DNA of 64,000 bases, taken from positions 1-64,000 of the forward strand of contig JAFLRY010000006.1 of NCBI GenBank assembly GCA_022511205.1, given 5' to 3'. This DNA comes from Eubacterium sp. Its GTDB lineage: Bacteria; Bacillota; Clostridia; Oscillospirales; Acutalibacteraceae. Below are positions 10,096 to 18,706 of this stretch, piece by piece (the first letter of the stretch is position 1; each line of letters opens with the position of its first letter). A model generated the notes under the pieces. That model made no database searches, was not told the origin of the DNA, and was given only the letters and a program-made list of their open reading frames with translations. Position numbers and translations under genes: made by a program.

Positions 10096-10139
10096 TTGAC
10101 AAGGAAACATTGTTGTGTTATATTGTTTCCTTGGAAACA
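10096..10139 (+). promoter_or_regulatory. SigmaA promoter with overlapping putative MarR operator
   Basis: TTGACA (10096) - N17 - TATATT (10119); palindrome TGTTTCC-TT-GGAAACA at 10124..10139 and an extra AAGGAAACA half-site in the spacer. Confidence 0.75.
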
Positions 10140-10152
10140 AATTATGCGGGTG

Positions 10153-10608
10153 ATGAATATGAAAAAAGATTTGATTTCGTTATTTAAAGAGTACGGCGAT
10201 AAGCAGGAATTACTGTCTAAAATATCTGAAAGCGAAGAGTTGAGAGCTTATAATAATTCCGAATTGCATATTATCGCCGCTATCGGAGATTTGGAAAACC
10301 CAAACGTTACGGCGATCGCTCAGCATATGGGAATGACGAAGGGCGGAATAAGCAAAAACGTGAAAAAGCTTATCAGCGCTCGGCTCGTTGAAGCCTATCA
10401 AGAGGATAACAATAACCGCAAAATCTTTTACCGTCTTACTAATGACGGCAAGCGAATTTATGATAAACACGCCGTTGCGCATAAGAATTGGATCGAAAGA
10501 GATAACGGCTTTATTTCTCGGTTCCCGGAGGAAAAGATCAATACGGTCGCGGAATTTCTTGAGAAATATATAGAGCATCTTGACGCGGAAATAGAAAAGA
10601 GGATATAA
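10153..10608 (+). CDS. MarR family transcriptional regulator (ORF-track start 10093 is inside the promoter; start at 10153 or 10159 more likely)
   Basis: Winged-helix: NPNVTAIAQHMGMTKGGISKNVKKLISARLVEAYQEDNNNRKIFYRLTNDG. Confidence 0.88.
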   Translation: MNMKKDLISLFKEYGDKQELLSKISESEELRAYNNSELHIIAAIGDLENPNVTAIAQHMGMTKGGISKNVKKLISARLVEAYQEDNNNRKIFYRLTNDGKRIYDKHAVAHKNWIERDNGFISRFPEEKINTVAEFLEKYIEHLDAEIEKRI

Positions 10609-10611
10609 ACA

Positions 10612-11976
10612 ATGAGGCAAAAAGCAGACAGCAGAGAGATTTTTGAAACACTGCCGATACCAAAGGCATTAAAGGCAATGGCGGTACCCACCGTTATAAG
10701 CCAGATCATCATTTTAATTTACAATCTTGCGGATACATTTTTCGTCGGGAAAACCGATAATCCCTATATGGTGGCGGCAACTTCGCTGATACTGCCGGTG
10801 TTCAACATCACACTTTCACTTGCGGCTCTCACGGGCGTGGGCGGCGGCTCGCTGATATCAAGATTGCTCGGCGAAAACAGGCGTGATGAAGCGAAAAAAG
10901 TCAGCAGTTTCAGCATTTATTTATCAATTGCCGTTACTGCCGTGTTTTCGCTGATAATGGCGGTTTTTATGACTCCGATACTCAACCTGCTCGGCGCAAG
11001 CAGTGAAACGTTTCTGTTCGCGAAGCAGTATTCCTTTTGCGTTATAGTACTCGGCGGTATTCCAACGGTTCTCTCAAACGTGCTTTCAAATCTACTGAGA
11101 AGCTCCGGAGCATCTAAGCAAGCCGGCTTCGGTATAACAATGGGCGGGCTTATAAATATCGCGCTTGACCCGTTGTTTATGTACGTGCTTCTGCCGAGGG
11201 GTTATGAGATATTGGGCGTTGGTATCGCCACCTGCCTTTCAAACTGCATTGCGTGCGCTTATTTCCTTTGCGTGATTTGCAAAATGAGACAAAGCTCGGT
11301 GATCAGTCTCAGCGCCAAGCTTGGTTTGCCTGAGAAAAAGAGCGTTTTATCAATATTAAACGTTGGTTTTCCCTCGGCTCTTGCGACCTTGCTTTTTGAT
11401 CTCGATTATATCGTTATCGATAAGCTGATGGTGGCATACGGCGATATTGCTCTGGCATCAATTGGCATCGTTTTAAAGGCTGAGAGACTTCCGCTGAACG
11501 TGGGAATAGGTATTTGCCAGGGTATGATGCCGATCGTGGCGTACAACTTTTCATCGAAGAATTATAAGCGTATGAACGATACGGTCAAATTTTCAAGACG
11601 TGTGGGTCTTATCACCGCCGCCTTCAGCATCGTTTTGTACGAGCTGACGGCAAGCTATATTATGAGAATGTTCATTGCAGACGCGGGAACGGTTGCGCTT
11701 GGAACGGACTTTTTAAGGATAAGGATCCTCGCAACGCCACTGATGTTCCTAAGCTTCTTTACGGTGTATCTTTTCCAGGGCTTTGGCAAAGGCAACAAAG
11801 CGCTGTTCCTCGGCGTTATGCGATGGGTAGTGTTCAACATTCCGATGTTGTTTATCCTAAACGGCATTATCGGAATGTACGGCATAGTATGGTCGCAGGT
11901 GACGGCGGATATATTCACCGTGGCGCTCTCAATTTACGTTTACAACAGATATAAAAAGAAAAGCGGGACTTATTAA
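10612..11976 (+). CDS. MATE family efflux transporter
   Basis: IPKALKAMAVPTVISQIIILIYNLADTFFVGKTDNPYMVAATS; ~12 TM. Confidence 0.92.
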   Translation: MRQKADSREIFETLPIPKALKAMAVPTVISQIIILIYNLADTFFVGKTDNPYMVAATSLILPVFNITLSLAALTGVGGGSLISRLLGENRRDEAKKVSSFSIYLSIAVTAVFSLIMAVFMTPILNLLGASSETFLFAKQYSFCVIVLGGIPTVLSNVLSNLLRSSGASKQAGFGITMGGLINIALDPLFMYVLLPRGYEILGVGIATCLSNCIACAYFLCVICKMRQSSVISLSAKLGLPEKKSVLSILNVGFPSALATLLFDLDYIVIDKLMVAYGDIALASIGIVLKAERLPLNVGIGICQGMMPIVAYNFSSKNYKRMNDTVKFSRRVGLITAAFSIVLYELTASYIMRMFIADAGTVALGTDFLRIRILATPLMFLSFFTVYLFQGFGKGNKALFLGVMRWVVFNIPMLFILNGIIGMYGIVWSQVTADIFTVALSIYVYNRYKKKSGTY

Positions 11977-11990
11977 AAGTCCCGCTTATT
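11961..11990. terminator. Hairpin between convergent genes
   Basis: AAGCGGGACT-tattaaa-AGTCCCGCTT. Confidence 0.8.
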
Positions 11991-12009
11991 AATATTTTGT
12001 TTTGCTGAT

Positions 12010-12819
12010 TTATTTGTTGTCATCATCGTCAGCGCTGGGGAGGGATTCGGTAGTGCCGTAAAGCTTGATATCCGTTCTTGCTTTGCCCTCCTGAGGCTCG
12101 TCAAAAACGATATTGAATATGCGCTTGAAATTCTCTTTGTTGAAATTCGGATGCTTCTTTTGGATCTTCTTTATCAGAGAATTCTCGCTGTTTGCCGATG
12201 CAGTGGCTTTCTTAACGAGCTTGCTTTCCTTAATGCCCTTCTTCGTGTTATCAAGACCCTTTTGAAGATGCGTGAAGATGAAATTCTGCGTTCCTTTGAT
12301 CCCCTTGATAACCTTCGTAAGATCGGCAATGGTAAGGGCTATATCCACCAGCGCAATGGAATAAAGCACGAAGCAGATTATGTAGAGCGCGGTGGGGGAG
12401 AGGGAGTCAGTCAGCTTAACTACCAGCGGGTGAATAACCTTAAGAATAATAACACCGCCTGCGCCGAAGCCGAGAAGCCCCATAAGATAAACTCTGCCCT
12501 TAAGGTTGAATTTTCTGCCGGAATAATCCCACCACATTGCGTGGAAAAGCTTTTCCATAAGGAAATGGGTCACATATTCGATCGCTCCGCAAATAAAGAA
12601 GCAGGCAATGAAAAGCAGGAATATGTTTTCGATCTTGCCATAGAAAAGCAATGAAAGCACAACGGCGGCCGTTCCGTAGATCGGGCAAACAGGTCCAAAC
12701 AGGAAACCGCGCTTAACAAAGTCTCCGTCTCTTACTGCGAATGTGACTGTTTCAAGTACCCATCCGCCAATGCTGTAAATCATAAAAATAAAAAAGTATC
12801 GGCAAAATTCGTAAATCAT
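12010..12819 (-). CDS. Putative ABC-transporter type IV family membrane protein (PF06541-like)
   Basis: FFIFMIYSIGGWVLETVTFAVRDGDFVKRGFLFGPVCPIYGTAAV motif. Confidence 0.8.
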   Translation of the reverse strand: MIYEFCRYFFIFMIYSIGGWVLETVTFAVRDGDFVKRGFLFGPVCPIYGTAAVVLSLLFYGKIENIFLLFIACFFICGAIEYVTHFLMEKLFHAMWWDYSGRKFNLKGRVYLMGLLGFGAGGVIILKVIHPLVVKLTDSLSPTALYIICFVLYSIALVDIALTIADLTKVIKGIKGTQNFIFTHLQKGLDNTKKGIKESKLVKKATASANSENSLIKKIQKKHPNFNKENFKRIFNIVFDEPQEGKARTDIKLYGTTESLPSADDDDNK

Positions 12820-13322
12820 CTTTCGCCCCTCCTGGTTATTTCCTCATAAATCGGTAAAAATTTCTTTGAAAGCCCGATAAGATCCATATCGGCGCAATGC
12901 TTATCGCAAAAGGTAAGGATGAAGCCGCCCTTTGATCTCGGCGTTTTGGCAAGAGGCCACATATGATAAAGGATCATTTCCCTTTGCATTTTCGTCATTT
13001 CACCGAAATATTTCTCGGCGTTTCTCAGCGCCTCCTTGGGGTGAAACCACGCGTGAAGCTCCTCGTGATCCTTATCCTTGTGCCAGTCGTAAAGGTAGAA
13101 ATCGTGGAGCAGTGCGGCTCTCGTTATGTCCCTTAGCTCCGGCAGGTTGCGTTTCTTGGCAATTTTGAAAACGCTGTAGGAGACGTAAACCGTGTGAAAA
13201 TGAGTGTCTATTTTCCCGTGATGGGGATACAGCTTCATCTCCTGAACCTTTGGATGGCTGAGCAGATCGCCAACGATCTCGCAATATTCAATTATATTCT
13301 GTTCTTCTTTCAATTTATCCAT
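12816..13322 (-). CDS. HD domain protein
   Basis: ALLHDFYLYDW HD motif; 4-nt overlap with downstream gene. Confidence 0.75.
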   Translation of the reverse strand: MDKLKEEQNIIEYCEIVGDLLSHPKVQEMKLYPHHGKIDTHFHTVYVSYSVFKIAKKRNLPELRDITRAALLHDFYLYDWHKDKDHEELHAWFHPKEALRNAEKYFGEMTKMQREMILYHMWPLAKTPRSKGGFILTFCDKHCADMDLIGLSKKFLPIYEEITRRGER

Positions 13323-13396
13323 GCTAATAAAATATCATTATTCTTTCTCGTTTTCAACAATAAAATTATAGATTTATATATTTTTAATAATTTCAG

Positions 13397-13444
13397 TTGA
13401 TTTTTTAGGAACATAATGGTATCATACAATTGTTCTATATAGAA
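13397..13444 (+). promoter_or_regulatory. Promoter and palindromic site upstream of second MarR-type gene
   Basis: TTGATT-N17-TATCAT and perfect palindrome TTCTATATAGAA (13433..13444). Confidence 0.6.
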
Positions 13445-13472
13445 ATGTTCTGGTGCGATACAAGGTGACGCG

Positions 13473-13910
13473 ATGGAAACTAAGGGCGGATTTTACATTA
13501 CGCAAATAAAACAGCTTCAAGGCAGGATATTTGAAAGGCTGTTGGCTGAAAACGGTATAGAAATAAGCGGTGGCCAGGGAAGGATACTGTTCGTTCTTTG
13601 GAAAAACGATTCGCTCACCGTCAGCGAGATCAGTGATAAGACCTCTCTTGCTAAAAATACGCTTACCGTAGTGCTTAACGGCATGGTAAATAAGGGGATA
13701 GTGACAAAGCGCATCAATCCGGAAAACCGCCGCCAAACGATAATATCGCTTACAGACTACGCAAAATCCCTTAAAGAGCGTTATGAGGATGTATCTCAGC
13801 AGATGAACGAGTTGTTCTATCAAGGTTTTTCTGATGACGAGCGGGAGCAGTTTGAAGGCTATCTTGAAAGAATTGTTAAAACGCTTATCGATGCTGAAAA
13901 AAGCAAATAA
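13473..13910 (+). CDS. MarR family transcriptional regulator
   Basis: WKNDSLTVSEISDKTSLAKNTLTVVLNGMVNKGIVTKRINPENRRQTIISLTDYAK. Confidence 0.9.
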   Translation: METKGGFYITQIKQLQGRIFERLLAENGIEISGGQGRILFVLWKNDSLTVSEISDKTSLAKNTLTVVLNGMVNKGIVTKRINPENRRQTIISLTDYAKSLKERYEDVSQQMNELFYQGFSDDEREQFEGYLERIVKTLIDAEKSK

Positions 13911-13930
13911 TTCATTAAGGAGAATACATA

Positions 13931-14362
13931 ATGAAATCTAAAAAACAGCTATTGGAATTCATTTCTAAGCGGAAAACATCGTTTATTGCTTCTGTGGACG
14001 ATGACGGCTTTCCAAATATGAAAGCGATGTTCCCGCCGAGAAAGATAGATGAAAATTGTTGCTTATATTTCACCACAAACACCTCATCTATGCGTGCTCA
14101 GCAGTATATGAAAAATCCGAAAGCAAGCGTTTATTTCTACGAAAAGGGCAGATTTAGATATGAAGGTATTATGCTTATTGGCACAATGGAAGTTTTACAG
14201 GACGAGGCAACGAAAAAGGAAATATGGTGCGAAGGCGACACAATCTATTATCACAAGGGCGTTAGCGATCCCGATTATTGTGTGCTGAAATTCACCGCGG
14301 AAAAGGGTAGACGTTACTGCGGTTTTAAAGTTGAAAGCTTCGATATAGAAGCTTTGGCGTAA
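13931..14362 (+). CDS. Pyridoxamine 5'-phosphate oxidase-like flavin-binding protein
   Basis: FIASVDDDGFPNMKAMFPPRK...LYFTTNTSSMRAQQYMKNPKASVYF split-barrel pattern. Confidence 0.85.
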   Translation: MKSKKQLLEFISKRKTSFIASVDDDGFPNMKAMFPPRKIDENCCLYFTTNTSSMRAQQYMKNPKASVYFYEKGRFRYEGIMLIGTMEVLQDEATKKEIWCEGDTIYYHKGVSDPDYCVLKFTAEKGRRYCGFKVESFDIEALA

Positions 14363-14386
14363 TATAAAACAGAAAGGAAAATTATC

Positions 14387-14590
14387 ATGGAAGAACTTAA
14401 AAGCATTATGGAGAAATTTGTTGAATCAGGCTGGGAGCTCATTTCCGTTCCCGCGCAGGAATGGTTGAACGGAACGGCTGATAAGGATAGCCTTATCGCC
14501 GCGATCGAACAGGCAGACGTTGAATGCGGAAGCTGTGGCTGTGATATGGATCCGCTTTACAAGCGCGCTTTAGAATTGCTCAAGGCGTAA
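14387..14590 (+). CDS. Small protein with CGSCGC motif, unknown function
   Basis: AGAAAGGA-type SD upstream; ...ADVECGSCGCDMDPLYKRALELL. Confidence 0.7.
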   Translation: MEELKSIMEKFVESGWELISVPAQEWLNGTADKDSLIAAIEQADVECGSCGCDMDPLYKRALELLKA

Positions 14591-14599
14591 TCGTATTAA

Positions 14600-15058
14600 A
14601 TGATTATGAAATATGTATATACAGACGGTCGTGATGGGGATTTTATTGAACTTTGTCACGAGCTTGATAGCTTTCTAAACGAAATTGTCGGCGGCAAGAA
14701 AAACAGAGCCGCATATATTCCTTATAATAAGCTCGATAGTATTCATGATGCTATTGTCGTTTATAACGGAGATATCCCAATTGGGTGCGCGTCGTTTAAA
14801 AAATATGATGATACACACGCGGAGGTAAAGCGTGTTTTTATCAAAGAAGAATACCGTGGCAGGGGAATATCACGTTGCTTGATGGAAAAGCTTGAAAAAG
14901 CCGCGAAAAGCAAAGGATACAGATATTTCATTTTAGAAAGCGGAGAGCCTCTTGTATCAGCAATGGCGTTATATAGAAAAATCGGCTATACTGTAATTCC
15001 CAATTACGGCCAATATAAGGATATGCCTGATTCGGTTTGTATGATGAAAGAATTGTGA
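14600..15058 (+). CDS. GNAT family N-acetyltransferase
   Basis: EVKRVFIKEEYRGRGISRCLMEKLEKAAKSKGY acetyl-CoA binding motif. Confidence 0.88.
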   Translation: MIMKYVYTDGRDGDFIELCHELDSFLNEIVGGKKNRAAYIPYNKLDSIHDAIVVYNGDIPIGCASFKKYDDTHAEVKRVFIKEEYRGRGISRCLMEKLEKAAKSKGYRYFILESGEPLVSAMALYRKIGYTVIPNYGQYKDMPDSVCMMKEL

Positions 15059-15156
15059 TTTGTGATGTTAAAGGCAGAAAACTTTCAAACATCTGGCTTC
15101 GTTTATTTTTGATGTTGTTGTGTTTGAGTGCTTTGCCTTAAGTTTGGAGAATTGCC

Positions 15157-16050
15157 GTGAAAAATGAGAAGCTATTATCTGTAATAATGATTTTGACTGC
15201 CGCGGCAGGCTGGGGCGTTATCGGCGTGTTTACAAGGCCGCTTACCGCCGCCGGTCTCAGCGCGATACAGACAACTGTGGTGCGAAGCCTTACCGTATTG
15301 ATCGGAATGGGGATATTCCTCTTACTAAAGGATAAATCACTGTTTCGGGTAAAGCTAAAGGATTTTTGGATATTCCTCGGCACGGGGCTTGTGAGTATAG
15401 TTTTCTTCAATGTGTGCTATTTCCTGACCATAGGGAAAACCACGTTGGCGACTGCCTCGGTGCTTCTGTATACCGCGCCGTGCTTCGTTATGCTGATGTC
15501 GGCAGTATTCTTTAAGGAAAAAATCACGGCGCAGAAGATTGCGGCGTTGGTGATCGCGTTTCTCGGTTGTGCGCTGGCAAGCGGATTTGCGGGCGGAGAT
15601 ATAAGCCTTGCAGTGTTGCTGACAGGTATCGGCTCAGGGCTGGGCTACGCCTCGTATAGCATTTTCGGCAAGGTGGCGCTGAAAAAGTATCACACCTTCA
15701 CGCTGATATTTTACACTTTTTTCGTTGCTACTATCGGGCTTCTGCCGTTTTCCAATATAGTCGGCGCGGCTTCTGCTTTGGCAGTGGATATGACCGCCGT
15801 GCTGTGCGCGCTCGGGCTTGGTCTTATCTCCACCTTTATGCCGTACATATTCTACACCACGGGATTAAAACATATTGATGCGGGCAAGGCTTCCGTTATG
15901 GCGTTTGCCGAGCCGATGGTGGCGACTGTTGCGGGGATATTGATTTTCAAAGAAACCTTGAAGCTGAGCAATGCAATTGGAATTCTGCTGATTTTCGCGG
16001 CAATCGTTTTGCTGAATATTCCTATTAAAAAGAAGGTTAAACAAAATTAA
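15157..16050 (+). CDS. EamA/DMT family transporter
   Basis: 10-TM pattern, AGWGVIGVFTRPLTAAGLSAIQTTVVRS and MAFAEPMVATVAGILIFKETL. Confidence 0.88.
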   Translation: MKNEKLLSVIMILTAAAGWGVIGVFTRPLTAAGLSAIQTTVVRSLTVLIGMGIFLLLKDKSLFRVKLKDFWIFLGTGLVSIVFFNVCYFLTIGKTTLATASVLLYTAPCFVMLMSAVFFKEKITAQKIAALVIAFLGCALASGFAGGDISLAVLLTGIGSGLGYASYSIFGKVALKKYHTFTLIFYTFFVATIGLLPFSNIVGAASALAVDMTAVLCALGLGLISTFMPYIFYTTGLKHIDAGKASVMAFAEPMVATVAGILIFKETLKLSNAIGILLIFAAIVLLNIPIKKKVKQN

Positions 16051-16053
16051 AAA

Positions 16054-16086
16054 ATGGGAGCGGTTCATTTGAACCGCTCCTTTTAT
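16054..16086. terminator. Hairpin between convergent genes
   Basis: GGAGCGGTTCA-tt-TGAACCGCTCC then TTTTAT. Confidence 0.88.
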
Positions 16087-16093
16087 ATGCCAT

Positions 16094-18598
16094 TTATTTC
16101 TTAGCCATTTTTTTCTTTGCCTTGCGCTGTGCAAGCTCTTCCTCTTCCTCCGCCTTTTTGAGGGCAGCTGCGGCTTCCTTTTCTCTGTCGCTCTGCTCAG
16201 CCCTGGCCTTCGCTTCGTCATAAAGCGCGGCGATCTCATCAAAGTGGCTGTAATTCTCCTCCTGAATAAGGAGCTTCTTGGAATCATTATACGGCTTGGC
16301 AGCCCTATTGAATTTGGCGAATTCATCCATGAACGCTTTGGAATTCTTCTGAACTTCCTTTTTATCAAGCTGAAGCTGTTTGATCTGCGCTTTGATCTCG
16401 CGTACCTTCTCCTTATCCTTTCCTTTGGCGGAAATGGTCTGAAGCTCGGTGAGCTCGAAGATCTGAGCGTCGATCTCATCCTCTTTATCAAAGAGCGCGG
16501 TGAGAGCTGACATATCAGGCTCTGCAAATACGTTAATTGTGCCAAAGTATTTATCATAAGCCTTCTTTGCGGCAAGCTTTTTCTTGGCAAATTCTTTCTT
16601 AAAGGCGCGAAGCTGCTTTCCCTCCTCAGTGTTCTTCGGCATGGCCTTTGCCTGAGCAAGCTCTGCTTTTACTTCGGAAATATCTATCTGCTTAATGCCA
16701 TCAAGTCCCTGAGCGTAGGTCTCTCTCGCAACGCTGACCTGATACTTAAACAAATCGGAATTGAATTTGTCAAGCTCGGCGCAAACGAATTTTGAAATGT
16801 CGATCTCCTCATTGAATTCAAGATCGGCTCTGTATTGCTTTTTAGCAGCTTTTTTATCTGCTTTATATTGTTTGTCGGCGGCCTTTTTATCAGCCTTATA
16901 TTGCTTCTTAGCGGCCCTTTTATCGTCACTGTCAACGAGGGTCACAACAGCGCGGCTGACGGCATTCTTGTAGGAATCCTTGGAAATCTGCTTCGGCTCA
17001 GCCTCTGCCATCTCACGGGCATTGTTGACCATATCGATAGCCTCAACGATCTGATGATCGTTAAGCGCGCCGTTGCCGTAATCCTCAAACAGCGAACGAA
17101 CCTGTAAAACGCGGATAACGGATTTTTGCTTCTTTTCCGTGAAATCGTAGAAGAAATACGGCACCATATTCAGGAACGCGCCGACGCCTGCCATTATGAT
17201 GAGCGCGCCCATCATCGTGTAAAGCAGACCGGGTTCGCCGGTGTCAACGTCAAGGATATCAAAGGGCTGCTTATAGCCGTTACCCTCGTATACGCCGTAG
17301 TATTTCTCAACGGCCGGCAATACGGAGGAGGTAATAAGAGTTACCATATTACCTATGGTGGCTACCGTGGCAAACATACCGTCGATACGCTCGCCGCTCT
17401 TATACTGCTGATAATCGCGGATATCTGCCTGAACAGCGGGCGTGGTGATCTGCTCAAAGGCGCCAACCATCCAGTTGAAGTAAACGCAAACGAAAAGCCA
17501 CCAAATGCTCTGCATATTGATAAGCATTGCGAGGATGCAAACGATGTTTAAGGTGTTAACACCGATAAGCACCTTTTTCTTGCCGAAGCGGCGAATGAAG
17601 AACGGAGCGAGAAGCATACCCCAAAGGGAAGCATTGCCCGTTAAGGTGTTGATGATCATCATTTGGGTGCCTGTGGCGGTGTGGCCGTAGTTATAAGACC
17701 AGGTGAGAATATTGCTGTAAGCAGTCTCAAGGAAGCCGAGCCAGCCCGCTAAAGCGATGATCCAGAAATACTTATTCTTGGCAACCTCTCTGAAAGAGTC
17801 GATAAAGCTGATCTGAATCGTGTGGGTTTTCGCCTGAACGATCTTTTCTTTCGTATTGGCGTAGACGATGATCGTAAGCGTAATGCCTATAACCGCAAAA
17901 ACGGGATAGGAATATCTGTAAACTCTGATGTCGTACAGATTGTTATCCGTAAAGAACTGCGCAACGAGAGGCAGCACCATGTTGATGATGGACGGCGCTA
18001 AGGAATAAACTACCGATTTGATAGCTAAAACGTCCGTTCTCTCCTGAGTGTTGGGGGACAGAACGTGGATAAGGTTCGTATAAGCATCTTGAAAGAAGAA
18101 AAAGAAGAAATGAAGCAGCAGGTTGAAAACCAAAACGATCGCGCAGGTGGCAACGTAACCGCCGGATCTGCCGAATATCTGCTGAGTGAAAATCGAACCT
18201 AATCTTTCATATGGGAACCAGACGTAGGCAAGGGCAATTAGGGCGGTCGGTATACCCATTGAAAGGATATACGGCCTGTATTTACCTGCTTTTCCTCGCG
18301 TGTTATCAACCATATTCGCGCGCACAGCGGTGAGCGGAATATTCAGGAAGGTCGATATCAGATAGAGTATGTACATATCCGTTGGCGCAACGCCGATCGC
18401 GCCGCCGATGATCATATTCGTAGTTCCTACGATAAGCGTGCTGCCCAGCTGAATAATGAAATACGCGCCGATACCGCCGAAGGAATAGGCGGCGATTTCT
18501 TTAAAGGACATATATTTGCCCGTGGGCGGCTCTTTCCAATAATACTTTACGTTGTTGAACAGGGCGGTTGCCTGCTCTATTATGCCGGTTTTCGCCAT
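16094..18598 (-). CDS. GPH-type MFS transporter fused to ~330-aa charged, coiled-coil-like C-terminal tail
   Basis: N-terminal ~500 aa GPH/MFS-like TM region; Lys/Glu/Ala-rich C-terminus with 11-aa repeats (KKQYKADKKAA/DKQYKADKKAA). Confidence 0.85.
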   Translation of the reverse strand: MAKTGIIEQATALFNNVKYYWKEPPTGKYMSFKEIAAYSFGGIGAYFIIQLGSTLIVGTTNMIIGGAIGVAPTDMYILYLISTFLNIPLTAVRANMVDNTRGKAGKYRPYILSMGIPTALIALAYVWFPYERLGSIFTQQIFGRSGGYVATCAIVLVFNLLLHFFFFFFQDAYTNLIHVLSPNTQERTDVLAIKSVVYSLAPSIINMVLPLVAQFFTDNNLYDIRVYRYSYPVFAVIGITLTIIVYANTKEKIVQAKTHTIQISFIDSFREVAKNKYFWIIALAGWLGFLETAYSNILTWSYNYGHTATGTQMMIINTLTGNASLWGMLLAPFFIRRFGKKKVLIGVNTLNIVCILAMLINMQSIWWLFVCVYFNWMVGAFEQITTPAVQADIRDYQQYKSGERIDGMFATVATIGNMVTLITSSVLPAVEKYYGVYEGNGYKQPFDILDVDTGEPGLLYTMMGALIIMAGVGAFLNMVPYFFYDFTEKKQKSVIRVLQVRSLFEDYGNGALNDHQIVEAIDMVNNAREMAEAEPKQISKDSYKNAVSRAVVTLVDSDDKRAAKKQYKADKKAADKQYKADKKAAKKQYRADLEFNEEIDISKFVCAELDKFNSDLFKYQVSVARETYAQGLDGIKQIDISEVKAELAQAKAMPKNTEEGKQLRAFKKEFAKKKLAAKKAYDKYFGTINVFAEPDMSALTALFDKEDEIDAQIFELTELQTISAKGKDKEKVREIKAQIKQLQLDKKEVQKNSKAFMDEFAKFNRAAKPYNDSKKLLIQEENYSHFDEIAALYDEAKARAEQSDREKEAAAALKKAEEEEELAQRKAKKKMAKK
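16829..16921 (-). repeat. Tandem ~33-nt coding repeat (11-aa units) inside the MFS C-terminal tail
   Basis: Encodes AAKKQYKADKK-AADKQYKADKK-AAKKQYRADLE. Confidence 0.8.
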
Positions 18599-18679
18599 AA
18601 TTTCTCCCCTTTATATTTTGTATATTCATAATAACATATAATTGTAGCGAATAAAAGCCCTAAATTTTGCAAAATAAAA

Positions 18680-18701
18680 GCCCGCTTGCAGAGAAGCGGG
18701 C
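18680..18701. terminator. Hairpin downstream of GH26 gene
   Basis: GCCCGCTT-gcagag-AAGCGGGC. Confidence 0.7.
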
Positions 18702-18706
18702 GTATG

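Noticed and set aside
15064-15111. 15-aa ORF MLKAENFQTSGFVYF between GNAT and EamA genes
   Set aside because: No SD and too short to distinguish from chance.
15865-16659. 264-aa minus-strand ORF overlapping the EamA gene and the MFS tail
   Set aside because: Arg/Ser-rich out-of-frame reading of the Lys/Glu-rich MFS tail, running through a strong terminator hairpin.
16829-16921. Short direct repeats as a CRISPR-like array
   Set aside because: Repeats are in-frame coding units without spacers; no cas genes in the window.
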